Source: Pantoea sp. A4
GTDB taxonomy: Bacteria; Pseudomonadota; Gammaproteobacteria; Enterobacterales; Enterobacteriaceae
NCBI RefSeq assembly: GCF_000295955.2
Contig: NZ_ALXE01000029.1
Span: 62,001 to 126,000, forward strand
Length of the DNA: 64,000 bases
Reading direction: 5' to 3'
Position numbers and translations under genes: made by a program. The notes beneath the pieces were generated by a model. It saw only the letters and a program-made list of their open reading frames with translations, was not told where the DNA came from and did not search any database. Position 1 is the first letter of the stretch. The number at the start of each line of letters is the position of its first letter. This document shows, piece after piece, positions 35,121-45,170 of the stretch.

Positions 35121-36146
35121 ATGCTGGCGAAACCATCATGGAAAAATCCCACCATAGGCCAAATTGCCGCAGAGGCAAAAGTCAGTACCGCCACCGCAGA
35201 TCGCGTCCTTAATGGTCGCCCTGGTGTACGAGAAGCGACGCGTAAAAAAGTGGAGGCGGCCTTGTTTCGGCTGGGAAAACCGGAGGCCGTAGGGGAGTTA
35301 AGCCCGGAAAAACGGCGAATTGCTTTTATTTGTGAAGCCGGTTCCGGCTTCCTGACGTTGGTGGAAAAAGAGGCGCGGGCGCTGATTGCCGCTCGCCCGG
35401 ATATCAGCTTTACGCTGGACAGTGTGCCCAATGTGCAGGTTGATGCGGATCGTTTCAGTCTGACCATTACACGACGGGCGCGTGAGTGTGAAGCCATCAT
35501 TTTAGTCTCGCGCGATCACCTCAAAGTGAACCGAGCCGTGCGCGAGGCGGTGGATAACGGCGTGCATGTCATCTGCCTGTCTACCGATCTGCCCAACTCC
35601 CGGCGTTCGGCCTATATTGGTATTGACCAAATCAGTACTGGCGCCACCGCTGGATGGTTTATGGGCCGATTGTTACCCCAGCAGAGCGGCAATATTTTGT
35701 TGGTTTACAGTTCAACCTATCGCACGCAGGAAGAGCGGGAAGTGGGGTTTCGTCGCGTGCTGCGTGAACAGTTCCCGTGGCTGAACGTGGTCGAGCGCGT
35801 AAATATCAATGATGAGTCAGACGGGGCTTATCAGAGCGTGAAAAAATTCCTGGCGAGCAATCCGCCGATGGTGGGTATTTATAACATGGCGGGGGGGAAT
35901 CGTGGTGTGGCGCGGGCGCTAAAAGAGTATCAGTTGCAGGAGAACGTGATCTTTATCGGTCACGAGCTGAGTGAAGAGAGCCGCCTGTTACTGGAGTCCG
36001 GTGAGATGGATATTGTGCTGGGACATGATATCCGTACGGAAATCCAACACTGTCTTGAGCTGGTCAACCGAATGCGGCGGGGGGAAGCCGTAGCCAGCGT
36101 GAAAACCCCGCTACATGTGTTTAATCGCTATTCCTATTTTCCGTGA
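35121..36146 (+). CDS. LacI-family transcriptional regulator
   Basis: The 341-residue protein has a LacI helix-turn-helix (TIGQIAAEAKVSTATADRVL, then NGRPGVREATRKKVEAAL) and a sensor domain with IILVSRDHLKVNRAVREAV and IYNMAGGNRGVARALKEYQ. It is a paralogue of the regulator at 24964. The ATG at 35121 has AGGA 8 nt upstream; a GTG one codon earlier is also possible. It is divergent from the dehydrogenase operon, so it is the most likely primary regulator there. Confidence 0.88.
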   Translation: MLAKPSWKNPTIGQIAAEAKVSTATADRVLNGRPGVREATRKKVEAALFRLGKPEAVGELSPEKRRIAFICEAGSGFLTLVEKEARALIAARPDISFTLDSVPNVQVDADRFSLTITRRARECEAIILVSRDHLKVNRAVREAVDNGVHVICLSTDLPNSRRSAYIGIDQISTGATAGWFMGRLLPQQSGNILLVYSSTYRTQEEREVGFRRVLREQFPWLNVVERVNINDESDGAYQSVKKFLASNPPMVGIYNMAGGNRGVARALKEYQLQENVIFIGHELSEESRLLLESGEMDIVLGHDIRTEIQHCLELVNRMRRGEAVASVKTPLHVFNRYSYFP

Positions 36147-36183
36147 TCGGCAAGGTGAGAAGCAGGCAGACAACCAAGGCGTA

Positions 36184-36202
36184 GCGAGCACAAGGTGCTC
36201 GC
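36184..36202. terminator. Hairpin between convergent LacI and Fsr genes
   Basis: Eight-base arms GCGAGCAC / GTGCTCGC enclose a 3-nt loop in the 65-bp gap between two convergent genes. It has no T run. It is a likely transcription end. Confidence 0.5.
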
Positions 36203-36211
36203 CACCGGGTA

Positions 36212-37435
36212 TCACTGTTTTTTCAGACGGGTTTCAGGCATCAAGAGCGTGGCAAATCCGAGCAGTGGCAGGAAGCCGCAGGCGTTATACACCAGCGTAA
36301 TCCCCCAGGTATCCGCAAACTTGCCCAGTGCCGCTGCGGCAATACCGCCAATGCCGAACATGGTCCCAAACATAATGCCGGACACCATCCCGGTGCGTCC
36401 GGGCACCACTTCTTGCGCATAGACAACCAGTGCTGCGAAGGCGGATGACAGCACCAGACCGATGCAAATGGTGAGGATCACGGTCCACATCAGGTTCGCG
36501 TGCGGCATCAGCAGTGCGAACGGGATCACACCGAGAAAAGAGATCCATACCACGGCTTTGCGCCCAATACGGTCGCCAATCGGGCCACCCACAAAGGTGC
36601 CAATCGCCACAGCCGCAAGGAAGCTGAACAGGTAGTACTGTGCGTGTTCAAGGGTAAGGTTGAAACGCTGCATCAGATAAAAGCTGTAATAGGTACTGAT
36701 CGACGAGATATAGGTGAACTTCGCCAGCATCAGAATGCCCACTACGCCCAGCGCCTGCCAAACCTCTTTGCGCGACAGTTGGCGCAGTGCGGCACCGCCT
36801 TTTCTCTTCATGTTGGCGTGGCCATGTTTAACCGTCCAGCGGCTGATCACCGACAGGATCACCACGGCTAACAGCGCCACCAGCATCATCCAGGCGACCG
36901 ACATCTGACCATGAGGAATAATCAGCAGCGCCGCCGCGAGTGGCCCAATAGCCGTGCCGATATAACCGCCGACCTGGAATGTAGACTGTGCGGTGCCATA
37001 GCGTCCGCCAGAGGCCATGCGCGCCACGCGGGAGGCTTCAGGGTGGAAGGTCGCGGAGCCGACGCCAATCAACGCGGCGGCAAGCAGGATCAGGCCGAAA
37101 CTTGAGGCCATCGCCAACAGGCCGACGCCCACCAGTGAAACCACCATGCCGCCTGGCAGCAGCAGCGGCTTCGGATGCTTATCGGTGTACATACCAATCC
37201 ACGGCTGTAGCAGCGAAGCGGTGATCTGGAAGACCAGCGTAATCAGGCCAATTTGTGCGTAGCTCAGGCTGTAGCTGTCTTTCAGCATCGGATAGATCGA
37301 CGGCAGCATCGATTGCAGGAAGTCATTGCAGCCATGTGAAATGGCTACCGCACCGACAATACTCACCAGTAACTGTTGAGCATCAGTTTCCTGGTTGGGC
37401 GACGCAGCGTGCGCGTTGGTTGAGGTTAGAGACAT
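36212..37435 (-). CDS. fsr: MFS efflux transporter, fosmidomycin-resistance (Fsr) type
   Basis: The 407-residue protein has about 12 membrane segments and Fsr-type landmarks: AISHGCNDFLQSMLPSIYPMLK in the first segment, FQITASLLQPWIGMYTDKHPKP, and FHPEASRVARMASGGRYGTAQS. Fsr-type pumps export fosmidomycin and related small molecules out through the inner membrane. The gene is divergent from an AraC-family regulator, with a clear inverted repeat between them. This pairing recalls NimR/NimT-like arrangements, so the natural substrate may not be an antibiotic. Confidence 0.85.
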   Translation of the reverse strand: MSLTSTNAHAASPNQETDAQQLLVSIVGAVAISHGCNDFLQSMLPSIYPMLKDSYSLSYAQIGLITLVFQITASLLQPWIGMYTDKHPKPLLLPGGMVVSLVGVGLLAMASSFGLILLAAALIGVGSATFHPEASRVARMASGGRYGTAQSTFQVGGYIGTAIGPLAAALLIIPHGQMSVAWMMLVALLAVVILSVISRWTVKHGHANMKRKGGAALRQLSRKEVWQALGVVGILMLAKFTYISSISTYYSFYLMQRFNLTLEHAQYYLFSFLAAVAIGTFVGGPIGDRIGRKAVVWISFLGVIPFALLMPHANLMWTVILTICIGLVLSSAFAALVVYAQEVVPGRTGMVSGIMFGTMFGIGGIAAAALGKFADTWGITLVYNACGFLPLLGFATLLMPETRLKKQ

Positions 37436-37535
37436 AGTAAGATTCCGTTAGCAGGTGAGGCCATAGCCCCTGTTTTCCAAAAAATCACGCTTCACCTTAT
37501 GCCCTGTTCACCTCTACACTGGTTTCAGGACTTGT

Positions 37536-37554
37536 CTGACTTAAGCCAAGTCAG
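37536..37554. promoter_or_regulatory. Inverted repeat, likely AraC-family regulator operator
   Basis: CTGACTT and AAGTCAG flank a 5-nt spacer, and outer CTTG/CAAG bases extend the symmetry. It lies between the divergent efflux gene and the regulator, 37 bp before the regulator start. A binding site for that regulator is the simplest reading. Confidence 0.55.
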
Positions 37555-37590
37555 GTCAAGCGTGCTGGTGCCAATCGCGCCAGAGAAACC

Positions 37591-38391
37591 ATGTTAAATG
37601 TAATTTCAGAATGCGAAATGCCAAACAAGATAGATGACACGCCAAAAGTAAATACCCAGCCCGGTTGGGGATGCCTTGCCCGTACCTATGAGCGCGGAGA
37701 TATTCGCCTACCGCATTCACATCCGCAGGGGCAGTTACTGTTTGCCATCACCGGTGTGATGTTGGTGGAGTCCGCAAATAAGCGTTGGGTGATCCCCCCG
37801 CAGCGCGCGCTGTGGCTGCCTTCCAACGTTGAGCACACCTTTAACGTGTTTTCCCGCACTGAACTGCGAACGGTGTATTTTGAGCCGCCGTTTATTGCGT
37901 TGTGCCAGGATTTTAAGGCGCGTGATGAGGTGCATGTTATTGCGGTCACCAATCTGTTTCGTCAACTGATCGCCGGGATGTTTGATCACAGCTATAACGC
38001 TGAAAGTCATCGCCTGATGGCAAGCCTGTTGTTGCAGGTCTTGAGTGAAACGGAGATCTTGCCAGCCGCACTGCCGATGCCGCTGGACAGCCGCCTGCAT
38101 CGTGCTGCACTGGAAATGATGATGCACAATAACTGGCACGCCTCACTCAGCCAACTGGCCGAGCTGGCGACCATGTCAGAACGTACTTTTTCACGACAGT
38201 TCGTGAAAGATACCGGCTTTACGCTGCGTGGCTGGAAGCAGTGGGCGCGTATCTATGCCTCGCTGGATCTGCTGGCGAATGGCATTTCACTGAAACAAAT
38301 CGCCTTTCAACTCGGGTTCTCCTGCCCGGCAGCGTTTACCGCCGCTTTCCGTGAAGTGATGGGCAGTACACCGGGGCAGTTTCAGCAGTGA
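37591..38391 (+). CDS. AraC-family regulator with N-terminal cupin domain
   Basis: The 266-residue protein has a cupin-like N-terminal half (DIRLPHSHPQGQLLFAITG, WVIPPQRALWLPSNVEHTF) and two C-terminal helix-turn-helix motifs (SLSQLAELATMSERTFSRQF and SLKQIAFQLGFSCPAAFTAAF). It resembles E. coli NimR (YeaM)-type regulators. An alternative ATG nine codons downstream (37618) would also leave the cupin domain intact. It is divergent from the Fsr-type pump, its likely target. Confidence 0.85.
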   Translation: MLNVISECEMPNKIDDTPKVNTQPGWGCLARTYERGDIRLPHSHPQGQLLFAITGVMLVESANKRWVIPPQRALWLPSNVEHTFNVFSRTELRTVYFEPPFIALCQDFKARDEVHVIAVTNLFRQLIAGMFDHSYNAESHRLMASLLLQVLSETEILPAALPMPLDSRLHRAALEMMMHNNWHASLSQLAELATMSERTFSRQFVKDTGFTLRGWKQWARIYASLDLLANGISLKQIAFQLGFSCPAAFTAAFREVMGSTPGQFQQ

Positions 38392-38443
38392 ATGCGTAGC
38401 GCTTTCCAGCGCCAGCAACAGCGCATCCAGATCAGGCATACCG

Positions 38444-39376
38444 TCAGAAAATCCACATGTGCAGCGCGGCGCGCAGTGCGATGCCGACAACTACGCCAGG
38501 AATGACAAAGCGAAACAGCCGTACGAAACGCGGCGCGAGGCCGAGGAAAATGCCCACACCGGGCAGGTCAAAGGTCTGGATCAGCAGTCCGGCAGACGCA
38601 TTGATCTGGTGGACATTCACCATTCCTTTGTGAATTAAATCGCTCAGCACGCCGAAATAGGCCGTTCCCCCGGCAAGACATTTGGTCAGCGCGGGAAGGA
38701 CAAAGACCGTAGGAATGGTCAGCCAGTTGAGTAACGGTGTCAGCGCGCGCGTTAACGCATCAATCGCACCTGCCTGCGTTAAAATACCGACCACCGTCAG
38801 TGACAAAATCAGCATTGGCACTGAGCCTAAAGAGAGGCGAATGGCATCGGCACCTGCGCCATTAATAATCGCGATCAACCCGGTATTACTCTTCTCCTGC
38901 ATCAGTTCATCTTCATCACGCGCCAGGGTGGCGGATGAGAGCTTTCGCCCCACGACATGCCAGGTGAGGGCGGAAGCACATAAGCCGCCGACGATGGAGA
39001 TAGCCACCGCCGCGCCCATGTGGAGGCCGTAGGGGATGAGCGGGTAGAACACGTTACCCTGACCCATCGCAAATAACATCGCCAGGGCCGCCGCGATATG
39101 GCGATCGGAGATGCCGCGTTTTTCCATTACCGCCAGTGCGGCCAACGGGGCGGCAAAGCTGACAAAGTTCAGTTGAATCAGCGCGAAGATAGCCATGCCG
39201 GTGACACCAAACGGACGTAGCAGCGGCGTCATCAGGTGGACGATTCGATCAAGAATGCCGCGATTTTCCAGGTAGCGCATGATAATCAACATGACCACCA
39301 TGATTGGAATAAGTGTGTAAAGCGCCACATTCACCGAGGCTTTCCCGGCTGACATGATAATACCGATGAGATCCAT
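38444..39376 (-). CDS. Nucleoside-recognition (Gate) domain membrane protein
   Basis: The 310-residue protein has around eight hydrophobic segments and two Gate-like repeats. It contains FVSFAAPLAALAVMEKRGISD, AMGQGNVFYPLIPYGLHMGAA and LTKCLAGGTAYFGVLSDL. Members are annotated as nucleoside recognition or spore-maturation-like transporters; the substrate is unknown. It stands alone, convergent with the AraC gene 52 bp away. Confidence 0.75.
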   Translation of the reverse strand: MDLIGIIMSAGKASVNVALYTLIPIMVVMLIIMRYLENRGILDRIVHLMTPLLRPFGVTGMAIFALIQLNFVSFAAPLAALAVMEKRGISDRHIAAALAMLFAMGQGNVFYPLIPYGLHMGAAVAISIVGGLCASALTWHVVGRKLSSATLARDEDELMQEKSNTGLIAIINGAGADAIRLSLGSVPMLILSLTVVGILTQAGAIDALTRALTPLLNWLTIPTVFVLPALTKCLAGGTAYFGVLSDLIHKGMVNVHQINASAGLLIQTFDLPGVGIFLGLAPRFVRLFRFVIPGVVVGIALRAALHMWIF

Positions 39377-39512
39377 CTGGTTTCCTGATGCGATAAAGAT
39401 AAGGGGCTGAATAAGAGGCGTTTATCTTATCATGCTCTGATGTGATACGGATCGCGGAGCAATGCGGCTGCTACAGGTGAAGAAAGTGCGTACTGCTCTT
39501 TCGGTGAGAATT

Positions 39513-39542
39513 AACAGGCAGCCTGCAAACGGGCTGCCTGTT
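39513..39542 (-). terminator. Terminator of the betIBA operon
   Basis: Perfect 11-bp arms AACAGGCAGCC / GGCTGCCTGTT enclose an 8-nt loop, 8 bp beyond the betA stop on the minus strand. The arm ends in TT, but no long T run follows. The rest of 39377-39512 shows nothing further. Confidence 0.7.
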
Positions 39543-39550
39543 GTCGCGTA

Positions 39551-41224
39551 TTACGCACGTTTTACCGGTGCGCCATTCGCCACATAGTAAGGGACTTCAA
39601 CGCGCGGTAACGGTGGACGGCCGCGAATCATGTCGGCAATTTTTTCGGCGATCATGATGGTTGGTGCGTTCAGGTTCCCGGTGGTGATTTGCGGCATGAT
39701 CGAGGCATCGACTACGCGTAATCCCTCCATGCCATGCACTTTACCGTCATTACCTACGACTGCCATTTCGTGATACCCCATCGCATTCGAGCACGAAGGG
39801 TGATAGGCCGTTTCTGCATGTTCGCGCACAAAGGCATCTAACTGCTCATCGGTTACGACGTCTGCACCCGGTGAAATCTCCCGCCCACGGAACGGGTCCA
39901 GCGCGCGTTGCTGCATAATTTCACGTGTGATGCGGATGGCGGCACGAAATTCGCGCCAGTCCTGCTCGTGTTCCATGTAGTTGAACAGAATGCTCGGGTG
40001 CTCATGGGGATCTTTCGAGCGGATTTGCACGCGGCCTCGGCTTGGTGAACGCATCGAGCCCACATGCGCCTGGAAGCTGTGCTCTTTAATCGGGTTGGAG
40101 CCGTTGTAGTTAATCGCCACCGGCAGGAAGTGGTACTGGATATTTGGCCACTCAAACTCTTCATCCGAGCGAATAAAGCCGCCAGCCTCAAACTGATTAC
40201 TGGCCCCGATCCCACTGCCGTTAAACAACCATTCCGCCCCGATCGCCGGTTGATTGTGTAGCTTCAATGCCGGTGACAGGGAAACAGGCTGTTTGCACTC
40301 GTATTGCAGGTACATCTCCAGGTGGTCTTGCAGATTGGCCCCGACACCGGGCAAATCATGCACGACATCAATGTTCAGGCTGCGCAGCAGTTCTGCCGGG
40401 CCTACGCCGGAGCGTTGCAGAATTTGTGGCGAGGCGATAGCACCGCCACACAGCAAGACTTCACGGCGCGCCCGCGCCTGATGCTTTGTCTCTTCGTGCA
40501 GCCAGAGCACGCCAGTGGCGCGTTTGTTATCAAACAAGATACGGTCAGTCAGCGCATTGACTTCAATGGTCAGGTTAGGGCGCGATCGTGCCTGGTCGAG
40601 ATAACCGCGTGCGGTGCTGGCCCGGCGACCCTGTGGCGTCACCGTCCGGTCCATCGGCCCAAAGCCTTCCTGTTGATAGCCATTCAGGTCATCCGTACGA
40701 GGATAGCCCGCCTGTACACCGGCTTCGATCATGGCGTTGAACAGGACGTTTTTGCTGGCTTTAGGGGTTGTGACGCTCACCGGGCCGCTTTCACCGTGGT
40801 AATCATTGCCGCCAATATCACGGCGTTCTGCCGCTTTGAAGTAGGGCAGACAGTCGAGGTAGCTCCAGTTTTCCAGCCCAGGCTGGCGCGCCCAGTTATC
40901 GTAATCCAGCGCGTTCCCACGGATATAACACATGCCGTTGATCAACGAAGATCCACCCAGCCCTTTGCCACGACCACACTCCATGCGACGGTTGTTCATA
41001 TGGGGTTCAGGATCGGTCAGGTAGGCCCAGTTATAGCGGCGGCCCTGAAGTGGGTAAGCCAGCGCGGCGGGCATTTGGGTGCGGAAATCAAGGCGATGAT
41101 CCGGGCCTCCGGCCTCCAGTAACAGCACCGACACAGACGGATCTTCAGTCAGGCGCGTTGCCAGGACGTTGCCAGCAGAACCGGCACCGATGATGATGTA
41201 GTCATATTCCCTGATGGTGGTCAT
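39551..41224 (-). CDS. betA: Choline dehydrogenase
   Basis: The 557-residue flavoprotein matches E. coli BetA in length and form. It has the FAD-binding [18 protein letters not shown] at the N-terminus, [21 protein letters not shown] and [19 protein letters not shown] (GMC signatures), and the C-terminal [12 protein letters not shown] with the catalytic His. BetA oxidises choline to betaine aldehyde at the membrane, and on to glycine betaine. It is the last gene of betI-betB-betA, 15 bp after betB, as in E. coli. The product protects against osmotic stress. Confidence 0.95.
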   Translation of the reverse strand: MTTIREYDYIIIGAGSAGNVLATRLTEDPSVSVLLLEAGGPDHRLDFRTQMPAALAYPLQGRRYNWAYLTDPEPHMNNRRMECGRGKGLGGSSLINGMCYIRGNALDYDNWARQPGLENWSYLDCLPYFKAAERRDIGGNDYHGESGPVSVTTPKASKNVLFNAMIEAGVQAGYPRTDDLNGYQQEGFGPMDRTVTPQGRRASTARGYLDQARSRPNLTIEVNALTDRILFDNKRATGVLWLHEETKHQARARREVLLCGGAIASPQILQRSGVGPAELLRSLNIDVVHDLPGVGANLQDHLEMYLQYECKQPVSLSPALKLHNQPAIGAEWLFNGSGIGASNQFEAGGFIRSDEEFEWPNIQYHFLPVAINYNGSNPIKEHSFQAHVGSMRSPSRGRVQIRSKDPHEHPSILFNYMEHEQDWREFRAAIRITREIMQQRALDPFRGREISPGADVVTDEQLDAFVREHAETAYHPSCSNAMGYHEMAVVGNDGKVHGMEGLRVVDASIMPQITTGNLNAPTIMIAEKIADMIRGRPPLPRVEVPYYVANGAPVKRA

Positions 41225-41239
41225 TGCAGTCTCCTTGGA

Positions 41240-42712
41240 TTAAAACACTGAGCTGAAGGGCGCGAGTTCGACCTGAACTGACTTGATACGCGTGTAGTGT
41301 GCCAGGGTGGAAATGCCGTTTTCACGCCCGACCCCCGACTGTTTGTAACCGCCTACCGGCATCTGCGCCGGAGATTCTCCCCAACTGTTGATCCAGCAAA
41401 TACCGGCTTCAATCTGGTGGATGATGCGATGGGCACTGGCCAGGTTTTGCGTAACAACGCCAGCGGCAAGACCAAAGTGGGTTGCGTTGGCACGACGAAT
41501 AACTTCCTCTTCGTCATCCCAGGTAAGAATGCTCATCACCGGGCCAAAAATTTCATCCTGCACAATACGCTGGTGGTCAGTACAGTCGGTGAAGATGGTG
41601 GGTTGGACAAAGGCACCGTTGGCGAACTCACCACGGGTTTCACGCTGGCCGCCGGTCAGCAGGGTTGCGCCTTCCTGTTTACCCAGTTCAATGTAGTGCA
41701 GCACTTTTTCCATGTGTGAGAAGCTGACCAGAGGACCAAAGTTGGTTGCGGGATCGGTCGGCATGCCCAGACGAATGCGCTGAGCACGTACCAACAACGC
41801 CTGCTCAAAGGCCGCTTTCTGCGAACGATGAATAAATACCCGGGTGCCGTTGGTGCAGACCTGGCCGGAACTGTAGAAGTTAGCCATCATGGCAATATCT
41901 GCAGCCTGTTCGATATCCGCATCTGGCAGAATAATCAGCGGTGATTTTCCGCCCAGCTCCATGGTCACCTCTTTCAGGCTCGACGCCGCTGCGCTGGCCA
42001 TCACTTTTTTGCCGGTTTCCACCCCGCCCGTGAAGGAGATTTTTTCAATTTTAGGATGCTCAGTCAGCCATTGTCCGACTTGTGCGCCTACGCCCTGTAG
42101 CACGTTAAACACGCCATCAGGCAAGCCCGCTTCGCTGTAGATTTGCGCCAGCTTCAGGGCCGTCAGTGGGGTGACTTCACTAGGTTTGAAAATCATGGCA
42201 TTACCGGCGGCCAGCGCCGGAGCGGACTTCCACAAGGCGATTTGAATCGGATAGTTCCAGGCACCAATCCCGGCCGTGACGCCCAACGGTTCACGGCGCG
42301 TGTAGAAAAAGCTGCTGTCACGCAGCGGATACTGTTGCCCTTCAATCGCCGTTGCCAGGCCGGCGTAATACTCCAGCACGTCTGCGCCGGTCACGATATC
42401 CACGGCCTGGGTTTCTGACAGCGGTTTGCCGGTGTCCAGCGTTTCCAGCGCGGCGAGTTCATCGTTGCGTTCGCGCAGCAGTTCTACGGCACGCAACAGG
42501 ATGCGGGCACGTTCAGTGGCTGTCATCGCGGCCCAGATGCGTTGGCCTCGGATTGCGCTCTCCACTGCACGCTCAACATCCGCCTCGCTAGCTGCCTGTA
42601 CGTCTGCCAGCAATTCGCCATTGGCAGGGTTGAAGGTCTGGAATGTTTGATTCCCGGTGGCATCGCATAACCGGCCATCAATATAGAGTTGTTGCAGGGG
42701 AAACTTTGCCAT
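41240..42712 (-). CDS. betB: Betaine-aldehyde dehydrogenase
   Basis: The 490-residue protein has the same length as E. coli BetB. It has [49 protein letters not shown], the ELGGKSPLI catalytic-Glu motif and [12 protein letters not shown] with the catalytic Cys. It oxidises betaine aldehyde to glycine betaine with NAD(P) in the cytoplasm. Its ATG overlaps the betI stop by one base (TAATG), indicating coupling. Confidence 0.95.
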   Translation of the reverse strand: MAKFPLQQLYIDGRLCDATGNQTFQTFNPANGELLADVQAASEADVERAVESAIRGQRIWAAMTATERARILLRAVELLRERNDELAALETLDTGKPLSETQAVDIVTGADVLEYYAGLATAIEGQQYPLRDSSFFYTRREPLGVTAGIGAWNYPIQIALWKSAPALAAGNAMIFKPSEVTPLTALKLAQIYSEAGLPDGVFNVLQGVGAQVGQWLTEHPKIEKISFTGGVETGKKVMASAAASSLKEVTMELGGKSPLIILPDADIEQAADIAMMANFYSSGQVCTNGTRVFIHRSQKAAFEQALLVRAQRIRLGMPTDPATNFGPLVSFSHMEKVLHYIELGKQEGATLLTGGQRETRGEFANGAFVQPTIFTDCTDHQRIVQDEIFGPVMSILTWDDEEEVIRRANATHFGLAAGVVTQNLASAHRIIHQIEAGICWINSWGESPAQMPVGGYKQSGVGRENGISTLAHYTRIKSVQVELAPFSSVF

Positions 42713-43311
42713 TAGTGTGCTTTCTCCACAGAGTGAGTTGAAAGTTTTTGCGTGACATAGTCACGCGCAATTAAGCGGGCTTTTTCTACATCAAACTGAT
42801 TACCTGTCAGGCTGCCACGCAGCCACAGGCCATCGATCATCGCTGCCAGGCCGCGTGCGGCAGATCGGGCGTGTTGCTGGGGGAACACGCGAGCAAACTG
42901 ATAACAGATATTCGAGAACAGACGATGATCGTTGATGTGCTGCAAGCGACGCAGGTCGTCGCAGTGCATGCTGGCGGCCCAGAAATCGAGCCAGACCCGC
43001 ATTGAGGTTTCATTGGTCTGGCTGGGATCGAAGTTGCCATCAATGATGGCGTACAGCTGCGACTGCGGATCGCCTTCTGCCTGCTGGCGACATTCCGCCA
43101 CCGCGAGCTGCAAATCCCGCAGGATTGTGCGCATGGTGGCGTGGAGCAGGCCGTGCTTATCACCGAAGTAGTGGCTGACCAGACCCGTGGACATGCCTGC
43201 CAGCTTAGCCACTTGTGACATCGTGACGCCTGCCAGGCCGACATTACGTATTGCTTCAAAGGCAGCTTCAATCAGCTGCTGTTTGCGCTGTTCTGGAATT
43301 TCTTTGCGCAC
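42712..43311 (-). CDS. betI: TetR-family repressor of the bet genes
   Basis: The 199-residue protein starts [20 protein letters not shown] with the TetR-type helix-turn-helix [19 protein letters not shown] (about residues 31-49). It begins with GTG (complement of 43309-43311). BetI represses betIBA and betT until choline binds. An inverted repeat lies 39 bp upstream of its start between the two promoters. It is the first gene of betIBA. Confidence 0.93.
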   Translation of the reverse strand: MRKEIPEQRKQQLIEAAFEAIRNVGLAGVTMSQVAKLAGMSTGLVSHYFGDKHGLLHATMRTILRDLQLAVAECRQQAEGDPQSQLYAIIDGNFDPSQTNETSMRVWLDFWAASMHCDDLRRLQHINDHRLFSNICYQFARVFPQQHARSAARGLAAMIDGLWLRGSLTGNQFDVEKARLIARDYVTQKLSTHSVEKAH

Positions 43312-43349
43312 CGGGTTCTCTCCGTAGGGTTCAGGCTTTTATTTTATTC

Positions 43350-43371
43350 ATTGATTGAATGATCAATCAAT
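43350..43371. promoter_or_regulatory. BetI operator
   Basis: ATTGATTGA and TCAATCAAT form perfect 9-bp arms around a 4-nt spacer. The site lies between divergent betI and betT, where BetI binds in E. coli, and this is the only strong dyad I see there. Confidence 0.75.
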
Positions 43372-43468
43372 AGCGAATATGCTGCAAAAGTGTCATATAA
43401 ATGTCGCCAGTTGTCATATTCGATGTAGCAAGAGCGGCTCTTACCACTCAGAACTCGGAACCTTCAAC

Positions 43469-45031
43469 ATGACAGTGATAAGTCAACAAACTGAAGAAAC
43501 TCAACCACCTATACGTGTAAATCTCCCTGTTTTTATTGGCTCAGCCAGCGTTATTCTGCTGCTCAGCCTCCTGATTGTTCTTTATCCCCAGGCAAGCCAG
43601 GCATGGCTAAATAAAGCCCAGCTTTGGGTGTCAGATGTGTTTGGCTGGTACTACATGCTGCTGATGGTGGTGTGTATGGTGTTTGTCTTTTGGTTAGCAT
43701 TGTCGCGTTTCGGCCATCTCAGGCTTGGACGCGAAGATGAAAAACCTGAGTTTAGCTATGTTTCCTGGGTTGCGATGTTGTTCTCTGCCGGTATCGGTAT
43801 TGCGCTGGTTTACTATGGCGCTTACGAACCGCTGGATCACTTCCTCGAACCGCCTGAAGGCCAGGGAGGCACGGTTGCCGCGGCCCGACAGGCGATGGCG
43901 ATTACCTTCCTCCATTGGGGGTTACACGGCTGGGCGCTGTATGCGCTGATTGCGACGGCGCTGGCCTGGTTTGCTTATCGACGTGAGCAACCGCTGGCAC
44001 TGCGTTCGGCGCTCTATCCGCTGTTTGGCCACCGTATTCATGGCTGGCCTGGGCATCTGGTAGACAGCTTTGGCATTCTGGTCACGGTGATTTCGATGGT
44101 GACCAACCTTGGTATCGGGGCGCTGTTGGTGAATTCCGGGCTCAATTATCTGTTCCACATCCCGCAGAATACCCAGGTGTTGTTGATTTTAATTGTGGTG
44201 ATGATGGCGGTAGCGACGCTGGCGGCTGTGTCCGGCGTCGAGAAAGGGATTGCCATGCTCTCTAACCTCAATGTGGTGTTCCTCTGCTTGCTGCTGTTCT
44301 TCATCTTTGTGACCGGACCGACGCTCACCTTGCTAAACGGGCTGTTACAAAATACCGGTGACTACCTGACATCACTGGTAAACCGCAGTTTTGATGTCTA
44401 TCTGTACGGTAAAGCGAAGGCGTGGCAGGGCGCATGGACCCTGTTTTACTGGGCCTGGTGGATTGCCTGGGCACCGTTTGTCGGTTTGTTCATTGCGCGT
44501 ATTTCCAAAGGCCGTACCATTCGTGAGCTGATCTTTGGCGTACTGTTGATCCCGCTGGGTTTCACCCTGGCCTGGCTGTCGTTGTTTGGGAATACGGCGA
44601 TTAATCTGGTGCTTGAAGGCGGTCAACATCTGCTGGGGCAGATTGCCATTAGCGATCCCCCGATGGCGCTATTTAAATTGTTTGAATACCTGCCCTGGAC
44701 CACGGCGATTGCTGGCTTCACCGTGGTAATCAGTTTTGTTTTGTTCCTGACCCCGGTGGATTCTGGCACGCTGATGATTGCGAACCTTTCCAGCGTCGGC
44801 GGGACAGCCAGTGATGATGCCCCCGCATGGCTACGCATTTTCTGGGCGGTGGTGACCACGCTGGTGTGTGCTGGTCTGTTATCCGCGGGCAGCTTCAGCG
44901 CGATGCAAACGGCGGTGGTACTCTGTGGCCTGCCGTTTTCCGTGGTGATACTGCTTTATATGGTGAGCCTCTACCGCGATCTCCGTCAGGTGGAAATGAC
45001 TCTCAGCGTGGCCATTCCACGGACTGAGTAA
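43469..45031 (+). CDS. betT: BCCT-family choline transporter, short form
   Basis: The 520-residue protein has about 12 membrane segments and BCCT landmarks: MLFSAGIGIALVYYGAYEPLDHF near the N-terminus, FLHWGLHGWALYALIATALAWF, FYWAWWIAWAPFVGLFIARISKGRTIREL in the core. It imports choline with protons (BetT type) for the betaine pathway. I chose the ATG at 43469; the frame extends 38 codons upstream through the BetI operator and is spurious there. E. coli BetT is 677 residues with a long cytoplasmic tail for osmotic control; here the chain stops shortly after the last helix (SVAIPRTE). The tail has been lost or never was present. Confidence 0.9.
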   Translation: MTVISQQTEETQPPIRVNLPVFIGSASVILLLSLLIVLYPQASQAWLNKAQLWVSDVFGWYYMLLMVVCMVFVFWLALSRFGHLRLGREDEKPEFSYVSWVAMLFSAGIGIALVYYGAYEPLDHFLEPPEGQGGTVAAARQAMAITFLHWGLHGWALYALIATALAWFAYRREQPLALRSALYPLFGHRIHGWPGHLVDSFGILVTVISMVTNLGIGALLVNSGLNYLFHIPQNTQVLLILIVVMMAVATLAAVSGVEKGIAMLSNLNVVFLCLLLFFIFVTGPTLTLLNGLLQNTGDYLTSLVNRSFDVYLYGKAKAWQGAWTLFYWAWWIAWAPFVGLFIARISKGRTIRELIFGVLLIPLGFTLAWLSLFGNTAINLVLEGGQHLLGQIAISDPPMALFKLFEYLPWTTAIAGFTVVISFVLFLTPVDSGTLMIANLSSVGGTASDDAPAWLRIFWAVVTTLVCAGLLSAGSFSAMQTAVVLCGLPFSVVILLYMVSLYRDLRQVEMTLSVAIPRTE

Positions 45032-45037
45032 TTACAT

Positions 45038-45065
45038 GGGCCAGGCAATGACGACTGCCTGGCCC
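45038..45065 (+). terminator. Terminator of betT
   Basis: Ten-base arms GGGCCAGGCA / TGCCTGGCCC surround an 8-nt loop, 7 bp after the betT stop. A long T run is absent. Confidence 0.65.
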
Positions 45066-45110
45066 TGCTACATTGTGTTTCCCTGCATAACCTTTCCCTG
45101 TTAAAGCATT

Positions 45111-45138
45111 TTGTTTGCCCCGGTTGAATTATGATAAT
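45111..45138 (+). promoter_or_regulatory. Candidate sigma-70 promoter of the amino-acid ABC operon
   Basis: TTGTTT (45111-45116) and GATAAT (45133-45138) are 16 nt apart, 32 bp before the ATPase start codon. It was found by eye. Confidence 0.4.
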
Positions 45139-45170
45139 CACTCCCGTGTGGTTAATGGCCATTTGGGGAA

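Noticed and set aside
40304-41122. 272-codon open frame opposite betA
   Set aside because: It is the antisense shadow of a fully recognisable betA; the frame has no domain I recognise and no ribosome site of note.
43355-43468. N-terminal extension of BetT
   Set aside because: The upstream in-frame codons run through the BetI operator and match nothing in the BCCT family; the ATG at 43469 gives the normal start.
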